Notes under the pieces: generated by a model | Told to the model about the DNA's origin: nothing | Seen by the model: the letters and a program-made list of their open reading frames with translations, nothing else | Database searches by the model: none | In this document: piece after piece, positions 12,663-17,530 of the stretch | Layout of the letters: every line of letters begins with the position of its first letter | Position numbering within the stretch: the stretch's first letter is position 1 | NCBI GenBank assembly: GCA_964579305.1 | Contig: CAZOGY010000080.1 | Location: forward strand, 1-17,530 | Length of the DNA stretch: 17,530 nucleotides | Source: JBCBWG01 sp964579305 | GTDB lineage: Bacteria > Pseudomonadota > Alphaproteobacteria > Rhizobiales > Hyphomicrobiaceae | Reading direction: 5' to 3' | Position numbers and translations under genes: made by a program

Positions 12663-14129
12663 ATGACAGCATCGGCGACATCGCCCCGCCCAACGCGTCC
12701 CGCCCGCGACCCCGTCTCGCCGCAGACGATTGCACGCCTGAAAGACATCGTGGGCCCCGCCGGCGTGATCGAAGATCCAGCCGATATCGCGCCGTACTGC
12801 CGCAGTTGGCGCGATGGTTGGGAAGGTCACGTGCCGCTTGTCGTGCGCCCAGCCAACACGCAGGAAATGGCCCAAGTCGTCACGGTGTGTGCGCAGACCG
12901 GCACGCCGATTGTGCCGCAGGGCGGCAACACCGGCCTGACCGGAGCCAGCCAGCCGCATGACGACATGTCGGAAATCATCGTCTCGACATCACGCATGAA
13001 AACGGTCCGAGATCTGGACCTCTCCGGCGACACCATCACCGTGGAAGCTGGCGTGATCCTGGCTGAGATCCAACGCATCGCCCGCGATAACGACCGCCTG
13101 TTCCCACTCAGCTTGGGTGCGGAAGGCTCATGTCAGATCGGCGGCAACCTGGCGACAAATGCCGGCGGCACGCAAGTTCTGCGCTACGGCAACACGCGCA
13201 ACCTGGTCCTGGGGCTTGAGGTCGTCTTGCCGGACGGCCGCGTATGGAACGGCTTGCGGTCGCTCCGCAAGGACAATACGGGCTATGACCTGAAACACTT
13301 GTTCCTGGGCGGCGAGGGCACGCTGGGTATCATCACTGCTGCGGTCCTGCGGCTGTTTCCACGGCCAACCGCCGTTGAAACCGCCTGGCTTGCCGTGCCC
13401 GATCCGCACGCCGCCGTGCAATTGCTGTCCCACTTGCGCGGTTCGTTGGGCGACCAGATCTCCGCGTTCGAATTGCTTCAGCGCTCGATCATCGACCTCG
13501 TCGTGGAACACGTCGACGGCCACACCCAGCCACTCGATCCGGTGCCTGACTGGCATGTCCTCGTCGAGGTCTCCGGCCAGGGCGGTGACGGCGCACTTGC
13601 CGACCCATTCGCAGACGCGCTCGGCAGCGCAATGGAGACGGGGCTTGTGAGCAATGCGATCATCGCAAGCTCAGGCCAACAGGCGGCCCGGTTCTGGAAG
13701 ATCCGCGAAGACACAGCCGAGGGCCAAAAGCTTGGCGGCGTTGGCATCAAGCATGACGTATCAGTGCCGCTCGCCAAGGTTCCCGAATTCATGGCGCGTG
13801 CCGACGCCGCCCTCATGCAGGCCTACCCCGGCATCCGGCTTTGCGCATTCGGCCATGTCGGCGATGGCAACATGCACTATAACCCGCTTGCGCCACTCAA
13901 TTGGGATGGTGCGCGCTTTGCCGCCGAACGCGATGCGATCAACCGGATCGTCCATGACATCGTTGCTGACCTTGGCGGCGCGATCAGCGCTGAACATGGG
14001 ATTGGCCGGCTGCGTCTGGAAGAAAACGAAATCTACAAGGACCCCGTGGAACTGGATCTCATGCGTGCGGTCAAGCGTGCGATCGACCCCGACATGATCA
14101 TGAACCCCGGCAAGATTTTCCGCGCTTAA
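12663..14129 (+). CDS. FAD-linked oxidase, D-2-hydroxyglutarate dehydrogenase-like (GlcD/D2HGDH family)
   Basis: A 488-residue flavoprotein of the VAO/PCMH type. The FAD-binding half has PQGGNTGLTG (85-94), GCQIGGN-like SCQIGGNLATNAGGTQVLRYGNT (156-178) and LFLGGEGTLGIIT (213-225). The C-terminal FAD-oxidase half has FGHVGDGNMHYN (396-407), AEHGIGRLR (443-451) and NPGKIF (481-486). His398, His405 and Glu444 match the metal-binding residues of D-2-hydroxyglutarate dehydrogenase. It should oxidise a D-2-hydroxy acid (2-hydroxyglutarate, lactate or similar) to the 2-keto acid, passing electrons to a carrier such as ETF; the exact substrate is inference. Length is normal. The amidase gene follows 53 bp downstream on the same strand, so co-transcription is likely. 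The start at 12663 is preceded by a weak GGAA. Confidence 0.87.
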   Translation: MTASATSPRPTRPARDPVSPQTIARLKDIVGPAGVIEDPADIAPYCRSWRDGWEGHVPLVVRPANTQEMAQVVTVCAQTGTPIVPQGGNTGLTGASQPHDDMSEIIVSTSRMKTVRDLDLSGDTITVEAGVILAEIQRIARDNDRLFPLSLGAEGSCQIGGNLATNAGGTQVLRYGNTRNLVLGLEVVLPDGRVWNGLRSLRKDNTGYDLKHLFLGGEGTLGIITAAVLRLFPRPTAVETAWLAVPDPHAAVQLLSHLRGSLGDQISAFELLQRSIIDLVVEHVDGHTQPLDPVPDWHVLVEVSGQGGDGALADPFADALGSAMETGLVSNAIIASSGQQAARFWKIREDTAEGQKLGGVGIKHDVSVPLAKVPEFMARADAALMQAYPGIRLCAFGHVGDGNMHYNPLAPLNWDGARFAAERDAINRIVHDIVADLGGAISAEHGIGRLRLEENEIYKDPVELDLMRAVKRAIDPDMIMNPGKIFRA

Positions 14130-14182
14130 GCCCGGCGCGAACTCAAAATCCATCATCCCACGAATGCAGCGAGGACGCGCCT

Positions 14183-15640
14183 ATGGAGCCCTGTGACCTG
14201 TCCGCCGTCGAGGCCCGTCGCCTGATTGGCCAAAAGAAGTTGTCGCCCCGCGAACTTCTCGAAAGCTGCCTTGAGCGGATCGCAGCGGTCAACCCGGCTC
14301 TCAACGCGATCGTCGCACAAGACGCCGATGCGGCCCGGCGTGATGCGGAAATCGCCGAAGAAGCAGTCATGAACGGCGAAATGCTCGGCCTTATCCACGG
14401 GCTGCCGCTTGGCATCAAGGATTTGCAAGCGACCGCGGGCCTGAAAACGACGTACGGCTCTCTGCTCTTTAAAGACAACGTGCCCGACGAAGACGAAATC
14501 GGTATCGGCAATCTGCGCGGCGATGGCGGCATCGTCCTGGCAAAGACGAATACACCGGAATTCGGCGCGGGCGCGAACACGCGCAACAGCGTCTATGGCG
14601 CCACCGGCAACCCGTTTGATCCCGCGCGCACATGCGGTGGTTCATCGGGCGGCTCAGCCGTTGCCCTTGCGACCGGGATGGTGCCTTTGGCAACGGGCTC
14701 AGACCACGGTGGCAGCTTGCGAACGCCCGCAGCATTCTGCGGCATCGTCGGCTTCCGGCCCTCGCCTGGCGTCGTGCCCGACCGCGCACGCACAGCCGCA
14801 CTCTACCCATTTTCGGTCAACGGGCCCATGGCGCGCACCGTTGCCGATGCGCACTTATTATTGCGTGCACAAATGGATTGGGACATTGCCGATCCATTTT
14901 CGGGATTTGAGACAGAGCAATTGGCCGGCCCTCTGGTCGACGTCGACTTGGCAAGCCTGTCGGTCGCGGTGTCGCCGGACCTTGGCTGCGCGCCGGTCGA
15001 CGCGACCATCGCCGACCTGTTCAAACAACGCGTCGCAACGTTCTCAAGCAACTTTGGCGAAGTCGAAGAGCGGGCGCCCGACTTCACGAACGTCCACGAC
15101 GTGTTTGAGATCCTGCGCGGCATCAACTTTGTTGCCGCAAACAAAGACCGGGTCGAAAAACACCGCGATCAACTCGGCCCGAACGTGATCGACAACACCG
15201 AGCGCGGATTGGCCTTCACGGCGGCCGATGTGGCGTGGGCCAACGTCGAGCAGAGCCATCTTTACCGCCGGGTCACAAGCTTTTTTGACGAGCACGACGT
15301 CCTGATTTGCCCCGCGGCAAGTGTCTCACCGTTCTCCCACAGCGAGTGGAGCGTGAGCGAAATCAACGGCGAGCCCATGGACACATATATGCGCTGGCTG
15401 GCTCTGACCTACGCACCCTCATTCGCTTTGTGTTGCGCCGCCGTCCTACCCTGTGGCCTGGATCACAACGGCTTGCCGTTCGGCATTCAAGTGATCGGCC
15501 CGCGCGGCTCCGACGCCGACGTGCTGGCCATCGCCAACGGGCTAGAAGCCGTTTTGGCCGATGTGGCGGAAACTGCACGCCCGGTCCCAGACATCGACGC
15601 GCTGAAAGCGGCCCCAGCCAACGCAGGCGTCACCGGCTGA
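14183..15640 (+). CDS. amidase-signature family hydrolase
   Basis: A 485-residue amidase-signature enzyme. The Ser-cisSer-Lys triad is visible: Lys79 in HGLPLGIKD, Ser154 in TCGGSSGGSAVALATGM, and nucleophile Ser178 in TGSDHGGSLRTPAAFCG. A further typical block is NPFDPARTCGGSSGGS. The C-terminal PFGIQVIGPRGSDADVLAIANGLE closes the fold. The family hydrolyses amides, including aliphatic and aryl amides, carbamates and Glu-tRNA amide groups. The absence of gatB and gatC neighbours and the sequence character argue against GatA. No signal peptide is present, so it is cytoplasmic. GAGGACG lies at suitable distance before the ATG at 14183. It follows the flavoprotein gene in a probable two-gene operon, suggesting that an amide is opened and a hydroxy acid oxidised in one pathway; this link is inference. 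Confidence 0.88.
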   Translation: MEPCDLSAVEARRLIGQKKLSPRELLESCLERIAAVNPALNAIVAQDADAARRDAEIAEEAVMNGEMLGLIHGLPLGIKDLQATAGLKTTYGSLLFKDNVPDEDEIGIGNLRGDGGIVLAKTNTPEFGAGANTRNSVYGATGNPFDPARTCGGSSGGSAVALATGMVPLATGSDHGGSLRTPAAFCGIVGFRPSPGVVPDRARTAALYPFSVNGPMARTVADAHLLLRAQMDWDIADPFSGFETEQLAGPLVDVDLASLSVAVSPDLGCAPVDATIADLFKQRVATFSSNFGEVEERAPDFTNVHDVFEILRGINFVAANKDRVEKHRDQLGPNVIDNTERGLAFTAADVAWANVEQSHLYRRVTSFFDEHDVLICPAASVSPFSHSEWSVSEINGEPMDTYMRWLALTYAPSFALCCAAVLPCGLDHNGLPFGIQVIGPRGSDADVLAIANGLEAVLADVAETARPVPDIDALKAAPANAGVTG

Positions 15641-15671
15641 AGGCGCGCCAAAGCAACATCACCCTACAACC

Positions 15672-15697
15672 AAGCCGCCCGCGGGATTGGGCGGCTT
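15672..15697. terminator. GC-rich hairpin between convergent genes
   Basis: A perfect 9-bp stem AAGCCGCCC / GGGCGGCTT (15672-15680 with 15689-15697) has an 8-base loop. It lies in the 86-bp space between the amidase stop and the MFS stop. There is no T run on either side, but position and stem strength fit a shared transcription end. Confidence 0.6.
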
Positions 15698-15726
15698 CAC
15701 CAGTGGAGGCCGCCACGCATACGCGA

Positions 15727-16953
15727 TCATGACGGCGCCTGCACGCTTCGCCCTTCCAACCGCATCAGCCAGAGCGCCGCCAGAACCACGATCGCCATCA
15801 GCGGGATTGAGGCGATATTCACAAGCGACCATCCCGCCTGGACTTGCATTGCCCCTGAGGCGCCCGCGGCAACGGCCGTGGCGAAATAGACCATGAAATC
15901 GTGGCTGGCCTGCACCTTGGCGCGTTCTTCGGGTCGATAGGTGCGCGTCAGAAGCGTTGATCCCCCCACGTAGGTGAAGTTCCAACCCACGCCGACCAGA
16001 ATGTTGGCAATAAAGAAGTTGGCGAAATCGACACCGGACAGATTGACGACCGCGCAGCCGAGCTGAATGACCGCGCCGGCCGCTATCACCGGTAAGACGC
16101 CAAGTCGCAGGATCAAACGCCCTGTGAAAAACGAGGGCAGGAACATTGCGACCACATGGCCCTGAATGACCGTCGCGCTATCGCCATAGCCAAACCCGCA
16201 AGCGAGCATAGCAAGCGGCGTCGCCGACATAATCAGCGTCATGACGGCATAGCCAAACATCGACGACATTAACGCGACGACATAGGTGGGCTGGGCAATG
16301 ATCTCACGCATGGGACGGCCGGTCTTTGCCTGCTGCGCGAGCGTCAAACCAGGGATGCGCAATCCTTGCACAAGGACCAACACGAACAGCGAATAGACCC
16401 CGGACATGACGTAGACGCCGGCAAAGAGCACCGGTTCAAACCAGTCATGCCCGTATTTCGCGGTTTGCGGCCCAAGCAATCCGGCAATCACGCCCCCTGC
16501 CAGCACGAGCGAAATGGCCGTCGGCTTATATGACGGCTCGACCGCATCGGCCGCTGCGAACCGGAAATAGAGCGCAAAAGCAGCCGAAACCCCTTGCAAG
16601 AATGAACCGATGCACAGGATGGCAAAACTCTGCGCATAAATGGCGTGCACCGATAGCGCGGCCGCACCGATCCCGATAAGCGCGCCAATCGTGAAACCGC
16701 CCCGCCGTCCGATCCGCGCCATAAGCAGCGAAGCCGGGATCGTCGCAATCATGATGCCGGCATGGGTGAGCACGAGCGGTACGGTTGCGAGAGTCTTCGC
16801 GTCCGTACTGAGGATCGCGTACGCGGCAAGCGGCGTGGTCGCAATCGCCATCGTCTGCGTGCACATGAAAAACGCTTGTGCAAGCGCCAGAAGGACGACG
16901 TTGCGCCGCGTTGGATCGCTTATCCAGGCGGCAGAAAAGGCAGTGACGGACAT
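15727..16953 (-). CDS. MFS transporter
   Basis: A 408-residue polytopic membrane protein with about 12 hydrophobic segments in two groups of six and a central loop near 200-220. The motif A-like MARIGRRGGF (78-87) between helices 2 and 3 is characteristic of the major facilitator superfamily. The second half has the weaker equivalent FFTGRLILRLG (275-285). It should move a small solute or drug across the inner membrane by proton exchange; the substrate is not predictable. The ATG at 16953 precedes a short cytoplasmic leader and the first helix; reading is open 31 codons upstream to 17046 without family-like sequence. The Shine-Dalgarno sequence is weak. It is divergent from the CMD-family gene, with a shared 185-bp region. 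Confidence 0.87.
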   Translation of the reverse strand: MSVTAFSAAWISDPTRRNVVLLALAQAFFMCTQTMAIATTPLAAYAILSTDAKTLATVPLVLTHAGIMIATIPASLLMARIGRRGGFTIGALIGIGAAALSVHAIYAQSFAILCIGSFLQGVSAAFALYFRFAAADAVEPSYKPTAISLVLAGGVIAGLLGPQTAKYGHDWFEPVLFAGVYVMSGVYSLFVLVLVQGLRIPGLTLAQQAKTGRPMREIIAQPTYVVALMSSMFGYAVMTLIMSATPLAMLACGFGYGDSATVIQGHVVAMFLPSFFTGRLILRLGVLPVIAAGAVIQLGCAVVNLSGVDFANFFIANILVGVGWNFTYVGGSTLLTRTYRPEERAKVQASHDFMVYFATAVAAGASGAMQVQAGWSLVNIASIPLMAIVVLAALWLMRLEGRSVQAPS

Positions 16954-17138
16954 GGCGCGCGGCTCGTTCAAGTGCGGAAAGTGGTGTGTCGCTTTAGGCA
17001 GACCACGCCACGCTGGCCCGGCCAATGCGGGCATTCCGCGCTGCAAGGATGCTCGGGAGTGTCGTCTCGGCTAGGCTGGCCCGCCGGCGCACACGTGCGC
17101 AGCGGTTCTGCAAAGCAAGCGACACAGGCGAGAACACC
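16954..17138. promoter_or_regulatory. divergent promoter region, MFS / CMD-family gene
   Basis: This 185-bp region serves both divergent genes. An inverted repeat GCGCAC-AC-GTGCGC lies at 17087-17100, 38 bases before the CMD gene start, and is a candidate operator. No clear -35/-10 pair is seen. No regulator gene is adjacent within the window. Confidence 0.4.
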
Positions 17139-17519
17139 ATGGACAAAGCACTTTGGGAAGTTGGTCTGAAGCAGCGTAAGGCGACGCTCGGCGAAGAGTA
17201 CGTCGAAAAATCACTGTCGACGGCTGACGACTTCAACAGCGAATTCCAGGACATGTTGAACGAATTCTGCTGGGGGAAGGTGTGGGGCGACGAGACCATA
17301 CCGCCGCGCACCAGATCCATGATCAACCTTGGTCTGATCGCCGGCGTCAACCGCATGGACGAATGGGAATTGCATTTGCGCGGCGCGATCAACAACGGCG
17401 TCACCAAGGACGAGATCCGCTCAATCATCCATCAAATCGCGATCTACGGCGGCTTCCCGGCGGGCGTTTCGTGCTTCCGCATTGCGCGCAAGGTCTTCGC
17501 CGAGATGGATGTCAAATGA
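17139..17519 (+). CDS. carboxymuconolactone decarboxylase family protein (PcaC-like)
   Basis: A 126-residue protein of the carboxymuconolactone decarboxylase family, of PcaC-like length. Blocks visible are FNSEFQDMLNEFCWGKVWGDETIPPRTRSMINLGLIAGVNRMDEWELHLRGA in short overlapping pieces (about 32-83), then NNGVTKDEIRSIIHQIAIYGGFPAGV (85-110). There is no AhpD-type CxxC, which favours the decarboxylase/PcaC branch over peroxidase function. Many such proteins are not true PcaC and act as small-molecule isomerases or decarboxylases of unknown substrate. No other pca gene is adjacent, although an intradiol dioxygenase lies 16 kb away. The ATG at 17139 has AGGCGAG upstream; an earlier in-frame start at 17025 overlaps the MFS promoter and lacks family resemblance. 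Its TGA stop is the first three bases of a repeat seen twice elsewhere in the window. Confidence 0.87.
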   Translation: MDKALWEVGLKQRKATLGEEYVEKSLSTADDFNSEFQDMLNEFCWGKVWGDETIPPRTRSMINLGLIAGVNRMDEWELHLRGAINNGVTKDEIRSIIHQIAIYGGFPAGVSCFRIARKVFAEMDVK

Positions 17520-17530
17520 CGCAACACTAG
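17517..17530. repeat. third copy of TGACGCAACACTAG, truncated by window end
   Basis: This copy is identical over 14 bases to the tandem copies at 6990-7003 and 7010-7023. With two preceding A bases it shares 16 bases (AATGACGCAACACTAG) with the first of them. It starts at the CMD gene stop codon and runs off the window, so its full length is unknown. Confidence 0.65.

Noticed and set aside
14183..15640. GatA subunit of Glu-tRNA amidotransferase
   Set aside because: No gatB or gatC lies next to it, and the context with a flavoprotein fits a catabolic amidase better.
406..17519. A beta-ketoadipate pathway cluster linking the intradiol dioxygenase and the PcaC-like protein
   Set aside because: The two genes are 16 kb apart at opposite ends of the window, the dioxygenase is exported, and no pcaB, pcaD, pcaI, pcaJ or pcaF gene is present.

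Overview
This is chromosomal DNA of a high-GC Gram-negative bacterium, most likely an alphaproteobacterium of the Rhizobiales/Hyphomicrobiales type. The main clues are a DUF459 SGNH protein with an SH3 domain, a DUF1045 2H phosphoesterase, a D-xylonate-dehydratase-type IlvD protein closely resembling the Caulobacter enzyme as I recall it, and a two-part palindromic intergenic element (5526-5664) built like the repeats common in Rhizobiales genomes. I saw no rRNA, tRNA, CRISPR array, transposase or phage gene. A run of exactly 100 N (11119-11218) marks an assembly gap of probably unknown size and cuts one gene.

Layout. 1-1053: a small Cys-rich DUF1272 protein (+) converges on a Tat-exported intradiol dioxygenase (-). 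1150-4412: a periplasmic SH3-SGNH (DUF459) protein (-) is divergent from a sugar-acid dehydratase (+). 4437-5490: a long hairpin separates the dehydratase from a coupled pair on the minus strand, a CopG-like DUF411 copper protein followed by a class II cytochrome c'. 5526-7126: a palindromic element, a family 4-like glycosyltransferase (-), and an intergenic region with a 20-bp-period tandem repeat. 7127-9327: three minus-strand genes, in transcription order a Mn-type cupin, a His-rich Spy/CpxP-like periplasmic protein and a beta-hydroxyacid dehydrogenase. 9628-10311: a secreted protein made of two diverged copies of one domain (+). 10391-12499: a minus-strand operon of a PaaI-type thioesterase, a gap-truncated three-helix membrane protein and a DUF1045 protein. 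12663-15640: a D-2-hydroxyglutarate-dehydrogenase-like flavoprotein and an amidase-signature hydrolase (+). 15727-17519: an MFS transporter (-) divergent from a carboxymuconolactone-decarboxylase-family protein (+).

Themes. Most genes look like catabolic or detoxification functions on small acids, amides and aromatics (dehydratase, FAD oxidase, amidase, dehydrogenase, intradiol dioxygenase, MFS, CMD protein). A second theme is the metal-handling periplasm: DUF411 with cytochrome c', the His-rich Spy-like protein and the Mn cupin. No complete pathway is encoded here, so pathway assignments are inference. I did not find a clear-cut new defence or mobile system. The best leads are the DUF411/cytochrome c' pair, the tandem-domain secreted protein, the thioesterase/membrane/2H operon, and a repeat (TGACGCAACACTAG) present three times, once across the last stop codon of the window.
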